Shown in pieces: positions 49,354 through 57,661 of a stretch of DNA of 64,000 bases. Position numbers and translations under genes: made by a program. The stretch is from Arthrobacter sp. S39 (GTDB taxonomy: Bacteria; Actinomycetota; Actinomycetes; Actinomycetales; Micrococcaceae). Below the pieces are notes generated by a model, which saw only the letters and a program-made list of their open reading frames with translations, did not search any database and was not told the DNA's origin. Location: NCBI RefSeq assembly GCF_004320525.1, contig NZ_SIHX01000013.1, positions 1-64,000 on the forward strand, in the 5' to 3' direction. Each line of letters starts with the position of its first letter. Position 1 is the stretch's first letter.

Positions 49354-50183
49354 CAGCGCTTCCGGACCACAGCCCGTTCCACAGTGCCTTCAGCGGCGAC
49401 GGACCACGCATCGGCGTGGTCCTCTCGCACGGCTTCACCGGCAGCCCGCACGGCCTGCGGGCCTGGGCCGCTTCGCTGGCCGACGCCGGATTCGCCGTGC
49501 GTATGCCGCTCCTTCCCGGCCACGGCACCACGTGGCAGGAACTGGCGCGGACCCGCTGGACCCAGTGGCACGATGCTTTGGACGGCGCCTACCTCGAACT
49601 CGACGCCGAATGCGACCAGGTTTTCTCCGCCGGACTCAGCATGGGCGGCGCCCTGGCCCTGCGGGTCGCGGCCACCCGGCCCGTCGCAGGGGTCATCCTC
49701 GTCAACCCCGGCCTTGTCATTGACGATCCCCGCGCCCCGCTGGCGGGCATCCTCAAGCTGGTGCTCAAGAGCACGCCGGCGATCGCCAACGACATCCTGA
49801 AAGCCGGCATGGATGAGGGCGCCTATCCCCGGACCCCGGTGGCTGCCGCCCATGAGCTCAACAAGATGTTCAAGGACACCATCCGGCTTCTCCCCCGGGT
49901 CACCGCGCCGGTACGTGTTTTCAGGTCCACCGTGGACCACGTGGTGTCCGACTCCAGCATCGTTGCCTTGCGCCGCGGCCTCACCAACGCCACGTTGCAG
50001 CTGACCAGTTTGGAGAACAGCTACCACGTGGCCACCCTGGACAACGACGCGGACCAGATCTTCGAAGGTTCAATCGAGTTCATCCGGTCGGTCATCCCGG
50101 CGACGGCGCCGGCCGGCGGGAGCAACGCCGCACCGGTCCACCAGGCGCCCGCCACGAGCCAGGAGGGCACCGCCCGTGACTAA
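49350..50183 (+). CDS. Alpha/beta hydrolase, paralogue of the preceding gene, 277 aa
   Basis: It has the same fold and triad as its neighbour: HGFTGSPHGLRAWAASL, FSAGLSMGGALALRVA (Ser), FRSTVDHVVSDSS (Asp) and LENSYHVATLDNDAD (His). The blocks PLLPGHGTTWQELA and AYPRTPVAAAHELNKMF line up with PLLPGHGTDWRQLA and DYSRTPLAAVHQLKKLF in the first copy, so the pair arose by an old tandem duplication. A 25-residue Ala/Pro tail is unique to this copy. ATGA coupling to the first hydrolase suggests equal output. Confidence 0.88.
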   Translation: MTALPDHSPFHSAFSGDGPRIGVVLSHGFTGSPHGLRAWAASLADAGFAVRMPLLPGHGTTWQELARTRWTQWHDALDGAYLELDAECDQVFSAGLSMGGALALRVAATRPVAGVILVNPGLVIDDPRAPLAGILKLVLKSTPAIANDILKAGMDEGAYPRTPVAAAHELNKMFKDTIRLLPRVTAPVRVFRSTVDHVVSDSSIVALRRGLTNATLQLTSLENSYHVATLDNDADQIFEGSIEFIRSVIPATAPAGGSNAAPVHQAPATSQEGTARD

Positions 50184-50781
50184 ACCCGATTCCGGCGCCC
50201 CGGATCCGAGTGCCAACCAGGACGACGCCGTCTGGCTGGATCTGGTGGCACGCCTGGAAGGCTCCTCATCGGCCCAGGACGAAGCACTGCGGCCAGGCGG
50301 CGCCGATACCCCAAAGCCCGCCGGTGCACCGGGCTCCCCGGAAAGCCCGGCCGCCGGAACGGCAGCCGGGCGTACTACGGGCACCGGCGCCAGCTTCCGG
50401 GACTTTGATCCGCTGGGGCTGGCACCGTCCGCCCCGACCGAGCCGTCAGCTGCCGAGAGGCTGGCCGCCGCCGCGACCCCTGGGACTCCCGGGAGCACGG
50501 ACGATCCCGCCCAGGGACCGCGGGACTACGGCGTGGACGACGACGACACTTTTGTTCCGGAGGAGCCGCCCAGCCTTGCCGGCACCGACCCGCTGACCAT
50601 GCTCGCGTGGCTGGGCGCCGTGGGAGGCCCGCTTGCCCTGCTGCTCTCCGTGATGTTCTGGCGGTCCGCACCGCTGCTTGCCATCCTGGGGATGGTTGCG
50701 GTGTTTATCCTGTCGGTGGTGTACCTGATCATGAAGCTGCCCCAGGAAAAGGACGAGAACGACGACGGAGCCCGCGTCTGA
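50176..50781 (+). CDS. Hypothetical membrane protein, 201 aa, acidic N-terminal domain and two C-terminal membrane segments
   Basis: I do not recognise a named family. Residues 1-135 are disordered and acidic, rich in Pro, Gly and Ala with a D-rich YGVDDDDTFVPEEPP patch. Two membrane segments follow (LTMLAWLGAVGGPLALLLSVMFW and LLAILGMVAVFILSVVYLIM), and the protein ends in the charged tail KLPQEKDENDDGARV. The GTG at 50176 overlaps the second hydrolase by eight bases, so the three genes form one coupled unit. A role as a membrane partner of the hydrolases is possible but unproven. Confidence 0.8.
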   Translation: MTKPDSGAPDPSANQDDAVWLDLVARLEGSSSAQDEALRPGGADTPKPAGAPGSPESPAAGTAAGRTTGTGASFRDFDPLGLAPSAPTEPSAAERLAAAATPGTPGSTDDPAQGPRDYGVDDDDTFVPEEPPSLAGTDPLTMLAWLGAVGGPLALLLSVMFWRSAPLLAILGMVAVFILSVVYLIMKLPQEKDENDDGARV

Positions 50782-50799
50782 ACTGCGGTTATGTAGCGG

Positions 50800-51891
50800 T
50801 CAGCTGCGCATCCGGCTGCTGACCCGGGACAGGTCTGCCGCGCCGATCAGTCCCGCATTGGGACCCAGTGCGGCGAGCTCGATGCCCGCCGCCGGGCGGA
50901 AGCCCCGTCCGGTCAGGTTCCTGGCGAACGCTTTCCTTGCCGGCTCCACCAACAGGTCTCCGGCCGAGCAAAGCCCGCCGCCAATGACAAACAGGCCGGG
51001 ATCCAGGGCGGCTGCCAGGTTGGCCAGTCCAAGGCCCAGCCATTCCCCGACTTCCTCAAGAAGCTCGCGGGAGGCGGCGTCGCCGGCCAGGGCAAGCTCC
51101 GTGACGATCGTCCCGGTGATGACGGCAGGGTTTCCGCCGACGGCGGCAATCAGTTCCTGCGCCACGGGTGAATTCGCCTGGGCCAGGATCCTCGCTTCCC
51201 TGCCCAGCGCGTTGCCGGAAGCATACTGCTCCCAGCAGCCGCGGTTTCCGCACTCGCACCGGTGGCCTCCGGGCATGATGATCTGGTGGCCGAACTCCCC
51301 AGCGACGCCAAACCGTCCGCGCTCAACCCGCCCGTCCAGCACCATCGCGCCGCCGATTCCGGTCCCCAGCGTGATGCATACGAGCCGACTCTCGCCCTGC
51401 CCTGCACCAAAGCGCCATTCGGCCCAGGCCGCGGCGTCGGCGTCGTTGGTGAGCAGGACTGGCCTGCGCAGGAGGCGTTGGAGGTTTTCCCTCAGGGGCT
51501 CGTTGCGCCAGGCGAGGTGCGGGCTGAACAGGACCGTGCCGCCGTCGAGGTCCATCCAGCCGGCCGCGCCGATGCCCACAGACCAGATGCGGTGCCCCGC
51601 TCCAAGTTCTTCAACGAGCTCAACAATGACCCGCTCCACAGCCCTTGGATCACTGCCGGGAGTTGAGCGCCGCGCTTCGCTGAGGATCCTGCCGTCGGCA
51701 TCCACTACCCCGGCGGCAACTTTGGTCCCGCCAATATCTATGCCGATGGCGAGTCCTTTCCGGCCCAGCCGGAGGTGCTCACGGAAAGTTGCCCCCTGCC
51801 CGGTCCGGGCCGCGATGGCGGGTGGCCGCCGCTTCCAGGGCGCCGGGCGTCTGTTGGGGCCGGCCTGTACGCCGGGGGGCGGTTCATACAT
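50800..51891 (-). CDS. ROK-family glucokinase, 363 aa
   Basis: This is a probable ATP-dependent glucokinase. The phosphate loop is LAIGIDIGGTKVAAGVVD near residue 50, the catalytic Asp is in LLTNDADAAAWAEWRFG, the sugar loop is VCITLGTGIGGAMV, and the ROK zinc motif is GHRCECGNRGCWEQYASG. The N-terminal 45 residues (MYEPPPGVQAGPNRR...) are a basic, Pro-rich extension. No HTH is present, so it is an enzyme and not a repressor of the NagC type. The ATG at 51891 lies eight bases after TAGAAT and has GGGGAA before it; the longer frame to 51960 has no support. Confidence 0.9.
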   Translation of the reverse strand: MYEPPPGVQAGPNRRPAPWKRRPPAIAARTGQGATFREHLRLGRKGLAIGIDIGGTKVAAGVVDADGRILSEARRSTPGSDPRAVERVIVELVEELGAGHRIWSVGIGAAGWMDLDGGTVLFSPHLAWRNEPLRENLQRLLRRPVLLTNDADAAAWAEWRFGAGQGESRLVCITLGTGIGGAMVLDGRVERGRFGVAGEFGHQIIMPGGHRCECGNRGCWEQYASGNALGREARILAQANSPVAQELIAAVGGNPAVITGTIVTELALAGDAASRELLEEVGEWLGLGLANLAAALDPGLFVIGGGLCSAGDLLVEPARKAFARNLTGRGFRPAAGIELAALGPNAGLIGAADLSRVSSRMRS

Positions 51892-51899
51892 AGTTCCCC

Positions 51900-51905
51900 A
51901 TTCTA
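51900..51905 (-). promoter_or_regulatory. -10 element of the ROK glucokinase gene
   Basis: TAGAAT on the minus strand, eight bases before the ATG at 51891. The leader would be zero to two bases long. Confidence 0.4.
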
Positions 51906-52066
51906 GGCCGACGGATGCCGCCTCCCGGCAAGCCAGGACGGCCCCTTGACCGGCCCGCATTGACGCATAAGTTACTCGCCAGTAGGTTTGTTACTGCACT
52001 GCCGGGTACAGGCGTACTAGTGTTAGACATACCCTGTCCGGGCCTACGGATATCAAAGGAGCTATA

Positions 52067-53878
52067 GTGCGCGAATTCAGCGTTCCGCCGCTGGTTGTTG
52101 TCCCACCTGAAACCAACATCACTGACCTGGTGCTGCGGCAGGCTGCCAAGCCCAGCAACCCTGCCCTGTTCTCCCGGCTCGACTCCGCGGGAGCCTGGCA
52201 GGACGTATCCGCCACCGACTTCCTGGCCGATGTCCAGGCACTGGCCAAAGGCCTGATCGCCAGTGGCGTCAACGCCGGAGACAGGGTGGGAATCATGTCC
52301 CGCACCCGGTACGAGTGGGCTTTGGTGGACTTCGCCATCTGGTTCGCCGGCGCCGTGTCGGTGCCGATCTATGAAACCTCGTCCCCGTCCCAGGTTGCCT
52401 GGAACCTCGGCGACTCGGGAGCGGTGGCCGCGTTCGGCGAAGCCGCCCACCACGAGGACATCATTCGCCAGGCAGCCACTTCCGAAGGCCTGACTGCCTT
52501 GCAGCACGTTTGGCAGCTCGAGGGCCGCGGCCTGGACGCTGTCCGTGAAGCCGGACGGGATATCAGCGACGCCGACCTCGAGGCGCGCCGCAGTGCCGCC
52601 AACCTGGCCGACATTGCCACCATTATCTACACCTCCGGAACCACCGGGCGCCCCAAGGGCTGCGAACTCACCCACGGCAACTTTGTTGAGCTCTCCGACA
52701 ACGCCCTGGCCATCATCGGCGAGATCGTGCATGAGAACGCCAAGACCATCATGTTCCTGCCGCTGGCGCACGTGTTCGCGCGCTTCATCTCCGTCCTGGC
52801 CATGGCCGCCGGAACCACCGTGGCGCACACCCCGGACATCAAGAACCTGCTGGCTGACCTGCAGAGCTACGAGCCCACATTCATCCTGGCCGTTCCACGC
52901 GTCTTCGAGAAGGTCTACAACTCCGCCCTGACCAAGGCAGAGGACGGCGGCAAGGGAGCAATCTTCCACAAAGCAGCCGACACCGCCATCGCTTTCTCCA
53001 AGGCCCGGCAGGAAGGGCACGTTGGCCTCGGCCTAAAGCTCCGTCATGCACTGTTCGACAAGCTGGTCTACGGCAAGCTGCGTGCCGCCATGGGCGGGCA
53101 CGTTGCCCACGCCGTGTCCGGCGGCGGGCCGCTGGGAGAGCGCCTGGGCCACTTCTTCCAGGGCATTGGCCTGCAAGTGCTCGAGGGCTACGGCCTCACC
53201 GAGACCACCGCCCCGATTTCCGTAAACACGCCTGCCCTGATCAAGATCGGTTCCGTGGGCAAGCCCCTGCCGGGCAACTCGGTCAAGATTGCCGACGACG
53301 GCGAGATCCTCGCCAAGGGCGTCTGCGTGATGAACGGCTACTACAAACGCGAGGACCTGACCAGCGAGACGTTCGCCGACGGCTGGTTCAGGACCGGCGA
53401 CATCGGACGCCTCGATGAGAGCGGCTTCGTCTGGATCACCGGACGCAAGAAGGAGATCATCGTCACCGCCGGCGGCAAGAACGTGATCCCTGCCCTCCTG
53501 GAGGACCAGATCCGCGCCGACGCGCTGGTTTCCCAGGTCCTGGTAGTTGGCGACAACAGGCCCTTCATCGGCGCGTTGGTCACCCTGGACCAGGAAGCAC
53601 TTCCCGGCTGGCTGCAGCGCCATGGCCTGCCGAACACCACCACCCTCGACGAGGCGGTGGAGAATCCGGTGGTGAAGGCCGCGGTCCAGGACCTCATCAC
53701 CCACGCGAACAATTCGGTGTCCCAGGCTGAGGCCATCAAGTCCTTCCGGATCGTGGCCGCAGACTTCACCGAGGCGTCAGGCCACCTGACGCCTTCAATG
53801 AAGGTCAAGCGTGGCCAGGTCATGAAGGACTTCGAAACCGTCATCGAAGAGATGTACGGCGCGCCCCGGGAGTCTTGA
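52067..53878 (+). CDS. AMP-dependent long-chain acyl-CoA ligase (FadD15-like), 603 aa
   Basis: The enzyme activates fatty acids to acyl-CoA through an acyl-AMP. The adenylation signature YTSGTTGRPKGCELTHGN is near residue 187, the A4/A5 region is LEGYGLTETTAPISVN, and the C-terminal hinge is GWFRTGDIG...GRKKEIIVTAGGKNV. The start is GTG at 52067 with AAAGGAG six to seven bases upstream. The 603 residues and the FARFISVLAMAAGTTVAHTPD linker are typical of the FadD15-like class conserved near aroG/plsC in actinobacteria. It ends at a strong bidirectional terminator. Confidence 0.94.
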   Translation: MREFSVPPLVVVPPETNITDLVLRQAAKPSNPALFSRLDSAGAWQDVSATDFLADVQALAKGLIASGVNAGDRVGIMSRTRYEWALVDFAIWFAGAVSVPIYETSSPSQVAWNLGDSGAVAAFGEAAHHEDIIRQAATSEGLTALQHVWQLEGRGLDAVREAGRDISDADLEARRSAANLADIATIIYTSGTTGRPKGCELTHGNFVELSDNALAIIGEIVHENAKTIMFLPLAHVFARFISVLAMAAGTTVAHTPDIKNLLADLQSYEPTFILAVPRVFEKVYNSALTKAEDGGKGAIFHKAADTAIAFSKARQEGHVGLGLKLRHALFDKLVYGKLRAAMGGHVAHAVSGGGPLGERLGHFFQGIGLQVLEGYGLTETTAPISVNTPALIKIGSVGKPLPGNSVKIADDGEILAKGVCVMNGYYKREDLTSETFADGWFRTGDIGRLDESGFVWITGRKKEIIVTAGGKNVIPALLEDQIRADALVSQVLVVGDNRPFIGALVTLDQEALPGWLQRHGLPNTTTLDEAVENPVVKAAVQDLITHANNSVSQAEAIKSFRIVAADFTEASGHLTPSMKVKRGQVMKDFETVIEEMYGAPRES

Positions 53879-53887
53879 GCAAAAAAA

Positions 53888-53950
53888 CAACGCGGGGTCA
53901 CTCCTCGCCCGATAAACAGTGTTTATTGGGTAAGGAGTGACCCCGCGTTG
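53888..53950. terminator. 30-bp near-perfect bidirectional terminator hairpin
   Basis: A 63-base palindromic stretch folds as about 30 pairs with one mismatch, two G-T wobbles and loop AGT. CAACGCGGGGTC (53888-53899) pairs with GACCCCGCGTTG (53939-53950), and inner CCCGATAAAC pairs with GTTTATTGGG. An A7 run on its left side gives U7 after the hairpin on the pyc (minus) transcript. It also ends the acyl-CoA ligase transcript. Confidence 0.85.
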
Positions 53951-53961
53951 CGTTTAAGGGG

Positions 53962-56900
53962 TTACTCCACAACCAGGAGCAGGTCCCCGCCCTGCACCTG
54001 TTCAACCGTTGAGATGGCGAGGCGGGTAACCTTGCCGCCCACCGGCGTCGTAATGGACGCTTCCATCTTCATCGCTTCAATGGTGGCCACCGTGTCACCG
54101 GCGCTCACGGTGTCGCCTGCCTTGACCGTGACGGTGACGGCACCGGCGAACGGCGCGGCGACGTGGCCCTGCTGGGCCGGGTCCGCCTTCTCGGCAGCTT
54201 TGACGTTGCTCACCACGGAACGGTCGCGGACGACGACGGGCCGGGACTGCCCGTTCAGCGTGCACATGACGGTGCGCATGCCCTTCTCATCCGGCTCCGA
54301 GACGGCCTCCAGCGAGGCGATCAGGCGGACGCCCTTTTCCAGCTGGATCTCGTGCTCCTGCCCGCGCTGCAGGCCGTACAGGTAATCCCTGGTGTCGAGC
54401 ACGGAGATGTTGCCGTAGGTTTCCACGCTCTTGAGGTAGTCCTTGGTGGGGCCGTCGAAGAGCAGGCGGTTCAGCGTACCCTGGCGGGTCTTGGAATCGC
54501 CCTGGAGCGCGGCACTGTCCTCGGGGCTGAGCTCAACGTCGCGGACCTTGATGCTGCGGCCCTGGAGTGCCTTGGTCCGGAACGGTTCCGGCCAGCCTCC
54601 CGGCGGGTCACCGAGCTCGCCGGACAGGAAGCCGATGACGGAGTCGGGGATGTCGTAGTTCTGCGGGTTCTCGTTGAAGTCCGCAGGGTCGGCGTTCAGG
54701 CCTACGAGGTGCAGCGCGAGGTCGCCCACCACCTTCGAAGACGGAGTGACCTTCACCAGGCGGCCCAGGATGCGGTCCGCCGCTGTGTACATGTCCTCGA
54801 TGGCTTCGAAGCGCTCCCCCAGGCCCAGGGCCATGGCCTGCTGGCGGAGGTTGGACAGCTGCCCGCCCGGGATTTCGTGCTGGTAGACGCGGCCTGTGGG
54901 GCCCGGCAGGCCCGACTCAAACGGCGCGTAGACACGCCGCACGGCCTCCCAGTAGGGCTCCAGGGAGCTGACTGCCGCCAGGCTGAGCCCGGTGTCACGC
55001 GGTGTGTGCGCCAGTGCCGCCACCAGGGCCGAAGCGGACGGCTGGCTGGTGGTTCCGGCCAGCGAGGCGGACGCCACGTCCACCGCGTCCACGCCGGCGT
55101 CGACGGCTGCCAGGAGGGTGGCCAGCTGGCCGCCGGCGGTGTCGTGGGTGTGGAGGTGGACCGGAAGGTCGAACCTCTCACGGAGCGCGGCCACGAGCTT
55201 CGCGGCGGCGGCGGGACGGAGCAGCCCTGCCATGTCCTTGATGGCCAGGATGTGCGCGCCGGCATCCACGATCCGCTGGGCGAGCTCGAGGTAGTAGTCC
55301 AGCGTGTAGAGCTTCTCGTCCGGGTCCAGCAGGTCACCGGTGTAGCACAGGGCCACTTCGGCGACTGCCGTGCCGGTGGCGCGGACTGCACGGATGGCGG
55401 GCGCCATCTGGTTGACATCGTTCAGGGCGTCGAAGATCCGGAAGATGTCGATGCCGGTGGCGGCTGCCTCGTTGACGAAGGCAACCGTGACCTCTTCGGG
55501 GTACGGGGTGTACCCGACGGTGTTGCGGCCACGGAGCAGCATCTGGAGGCAGACGTTGGGCAGGGCCTTCCGCAGTGCGGCAAGACGGTCCCACGGGTCT
55601 TCGCCAAGGAAGCGCAGGGCCACATCGTACGTGGCGCCGCCCCAGGCCTCGACGGAGAGCAGCTCAGGCACCAGGGCGGTGACGGCAGGGCCGGCGGCCA
55701 CGAGGTCGCGGGTCCGGACCCGGGTGGCGAGCAGGGACTGGTGGGCGTCGCGGAACGTGGTGTCTGTGACGGCCACAGCGGTCTGCTCACGCAGCGCCTT
55801 GGCGAAGCCCTCCGGGCCCAGCTCCTGGAGCCGCTGGCGGGACCCCTTCACGGGCTGGATGCCTGCGACGGACGGAAGCTTGGATGCGGGATTGGAGTGG
55901 ACGGTGAGTTCGCCGTTGGGCTTGTTCACCGTGACCTCGGCCAGCCAGGTGAGCAGCTTGGTGCCGCGGTCCGCGGAGACCCGGGCCTTCAACAGCTGGG
56001 GCCGCTCGTCGATGAAGTTCGTTGCGACGTTGCCGGCAATGAAGTCGGCGTCGTCCAGCACGGCCTGCAGAAAGGAGATGTTCGTGGAAACGCCACGGAT
56101 GCGGAATTCCGCGAGGGCCCGGCGGGCGCGGGCCACCGCGGCCGGGTAGTCGCGGCCACGGCAGCTCAGCTTCACCAGCATGGAGTCGAAGTGCGGGCTG
56201 ATTTCGGCACCCGAGTACACGGTACCGCCGTCGAGCCGTACTCCCGCGCCGCCGGCGGAGCGGTAACCGGTGATCTTTCCGACGTCGGGCCGGAACCCGT
56301 TGGCAGGGTCCTCGGTGGTGATACGGCACTGCAGGGCTGCGCCCTTGAGCTGGACGGTTTCCTGGGAGAGACCCAGGTCCGCGAGGGTTTCGCCGGACGC
56401 GATCCGCAGCTGCGCCTGCACCAGGTCCACATCCGTCACTTCCTCGGTGACGGTGTGCTCGACCTGGATGCGGGGGTTCATTTCGATGAAGACGTGCTGC
56501 CCGGCGCGTTCGCCGACGGTGTCCACCAGGAACTCGACGGTTCCGGCGTTGACGTAGTTCAGCGCCTTGGCGAACTTGACCGCGTCACGGTAGAGGGCCT
56601 GGCGGATCCCCTCGTCAAGGTTGGGGGCCGGTGCAATCTCGATGACCTTCTGGTGGCGCCGCTGGATGGAACAGTCGCGCTCGAAGAGGTGCATGACGTT
56701 GCCTTCGGCATCAGCGAGGATCTGGACCTCGATGTGCCGCGGCCGGAGCACAGCCTGCTCCAGGAACATGGTGGGATCACCGAACGCCGCATCCGCTTCG
56801 CGCATGGCGGACTGCAGGGCTTCCGGAAGGGCCTCGCGGGTGTCCACGCGGCGCATGCCGCGCCCGCCGCCGCCGGCGACAGCCTTGGCGAAGATGGGGA

Positions 56901-57357
56901 ACCCGATCTCGTCGGCCGCGGCAATGAGCTCATCAAGGTCCTTCGACGGCTGGCTGGACTTCAGCACCGGGACGCCGGCCTTCCGCGCAGCTTCCAGCGC
57001 GGCAACCTTGTTGCCGGCGAGTTCCAGCACCTCAGCCGGCGGACCAACAAACGTGATCCCGGCTTCCTTCGCGGCGCGGGCGAGGTCCGGGTTCTCGGAC
57101 AGGAATCCGTAGCCGGGGTAGATGGCGTCGGCACCGGACTCCTTGGCCACCCGGACCACTTCGGCCACGTCAAGGTATGCCCTGACGGGATGGCCTTCCT
57201 CTCCGATCAGATAAGCCTCATCGGCCTTCTGGCGGTGAATCGAGTTACGGTCCTCGTTCGGGAACACAGCAACGGTCTTGGCGCCCAGCTCGTAGCCGGC
57301 GCGGAATGCCCTGATCGCGATTTCGCCGCGGTTGGCCACCAGAATCTTGGAAAACAT
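53962..57357 (-). CDS. pyc: Pyruvate carboxylase, 1131 aa
   Basis: This biotin enzyme makes oxaloacetate from pyruvate and bicarbonate (anaplerosis). The order is an ATP-grasp biotin carboxylase (FSKILVANRGEIAIRAFRA..., GGGGRGMRRV, HVFIEMNPRIQVEHTVTEEV), a carboxyltransferase TIM barrel (DTTFRDAHQSLLATRVRTRD, VHLHTHDTAGG), and a C-terminal biotinyl domain with the lysine in IEAMKMEASITTPVGGKV. Length 1131 is typical. The ATG at 57357 has AGGAGA upstream. The promoter contains an inverted repeat, which suggests repression or activation of the gene. Confidence 0.98.
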   Translation of the reverse strand: MFSKILVANRGEIAIRAFRAGYELGAKTVAVFPNEDRNSIHRQKADEAYLIGEEGHPVRAYLDVAEVVRVAKESGADAIYPGYGFLSENPDLARAAKEAGITFVGPPAEVLELAGNKVAALEAARKAGVPVLKSSQPSKDLDELIAAADEIGFPIFAKAVAGGGGRGMRRVDTREALPEALQSAMREADAAFGDPTMFLEQAVLRPRHIEVQILADAEGNVMHLFERDCSIQRRHQKVIEIAPAPNLDEGIRQALYRDAVKFAKALNYVNAGTVEFLVDTVGERAGQHVFIEMNPRIQVEHTVTEEVTDVDLVQAQLRIASGETLADLGLSQETVQLKGAALQCRITTEDPANGFRPDVGKITGYRSAGGAGVRLDGGTVYSGAEISPHFDSMLVKLSCRGRDYPAAVARARRALAEFRIRGVSTNISFLQAVLDDADFIAGNVATNFIDERPQLLKARVSADRGTKLLTWLAEVTVNKPNGELTVHSNPASKLPSVAGIQPVKGSRQRLQELGPEGFAKALREQTAVAVTDTTFRDAHQSLLATRVRTRDLVAAGPAVTALVPELLSVEAWGGATYDVALRFLGEDPWDRLAALRKALPNVCLQMLLRGRNTVGYTPYPEEVTVAFVNEAAATGIDIFRIFDALNDVNQMAPAIRAVRATGTAVAEVALCYTGDLLDPDEKLYTLDYYLELAQRIVDAGAHILAIKDMAGLLRPAAAAKLVAALRERFDLPVHLHTHDTAGGQLATLLAAVDAGVDAVDVASASLAGTTSQPSASALVAALAHTPRDTGLSLAAVSSLEPYWEAVRRVYAPFESGLPGPTGRVYQHEIPGGQLSNLRQQAMALGLGERFEAIEDMYTAADRILGRLVKVTPSSKVVGDLALHLVGLNADPADFNENPQNYDIPDSVIGFLSGELGDPPGGWPEPFRTKALQGRSIKVRDVELSPEDSAALQGDSKTRQGTLNRLLFDGPTKDYLKSVETYGNISVLDTRDYLYGLQRGQEHEIQLEKGVRLIASLEAVSEPDEKGMRTVMCTLNGQSRPVVVRDRSVVSNVKAAEKADPAQQGHVAAPFAGAVTVTVKAGDTVSAGDTVATIEAMKMEASITTPVGGKVTRLAISTVEQVQGGDLLLVVE

Positions 57358-57400
57358 ACTTCTCCTGCATCATTGCGGGTGTATCGGTAAGTGGTCACAG

Positions 57401-57428
57401 TGTCTAAGACCCGCGCTTAGAAATACAA
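57401..57428 (-). promoter_or_regulatory. Predicted pyc promoter with an internal inverted repeat
   Basis: TTGTAT (57428-57423) and TAGACA (57406-57401) are 16 bp apart on the minus strand. TCTAAG (57403-57408) and CTTAGA (57416-57421) are perfect inverted repeats with a seven-base centre that lie between and across the -10, the position of an operator. Confidence 0.45.
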
Positions 57429-57575
57429 ATCATTGTGGCCACCGTCACAGAAGTTGCCGTCATGTCCGCGACGCTTTGACCGGGACCGCCGGAACCAGCT
57501 GTTGCCATCACGCCGAGGTGCCATGCCGACGCCCGATAAAGCAGGAATCGCCGGCGCATCAACATATGATGAGTA

Positions 57576-57593
57576 GGGCGGCAGGAGCCGCCC
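57576..57593 (+). repeat. GC-rich hairpin upstream of parA
   Basis: GGGCGGC (57576-57582) and GCCGCCC (57587-57593) with loop AGGA. The role is unknown; it may affect transcription from the TATGAT just before it. Confidence 0.3.
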
Positions 57594-57661
57594 GGCTTCG
57601 GCACTGCCGGAGCAAACATTACCCCCAACACGGCAGCCGGCGTTAGGTTTTGGTCTCTCAA

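Larger units (their letters stand above)
57358..57661. other. Divergent intergenic region between pyc and parA (304 bp)
   Basis: The left part carries the pyc promoter with an inverted repeat (57401-57428). The middle is GC-rich without a recognisable signal except for a GGGCGGC/GCCGCCC hairpin at 57576-57593 and a TATGAT at 57565-57570. The right end has TAGGTT 12 bases before the parA GTG. No gene is supported here. Confidence 0.6.

Noticed and set aside
51892..51960. Longer N-terminus for the ROK glucokinase starting at 51960
   Set aside because: No ribosome site or promoter fits, and TAGAAT lies inside that extension, just before the ATG at 51891.
54163..57390. A 1075-codon open frame on the plus strand opposite pyc
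   Set aside because: It is antisense to a clear pyruvate carboxylase. Long open antisense frames are expected in GC-rich coding DNA, and its translation (Gly/Arg/Val/His-rich) shows no domain.
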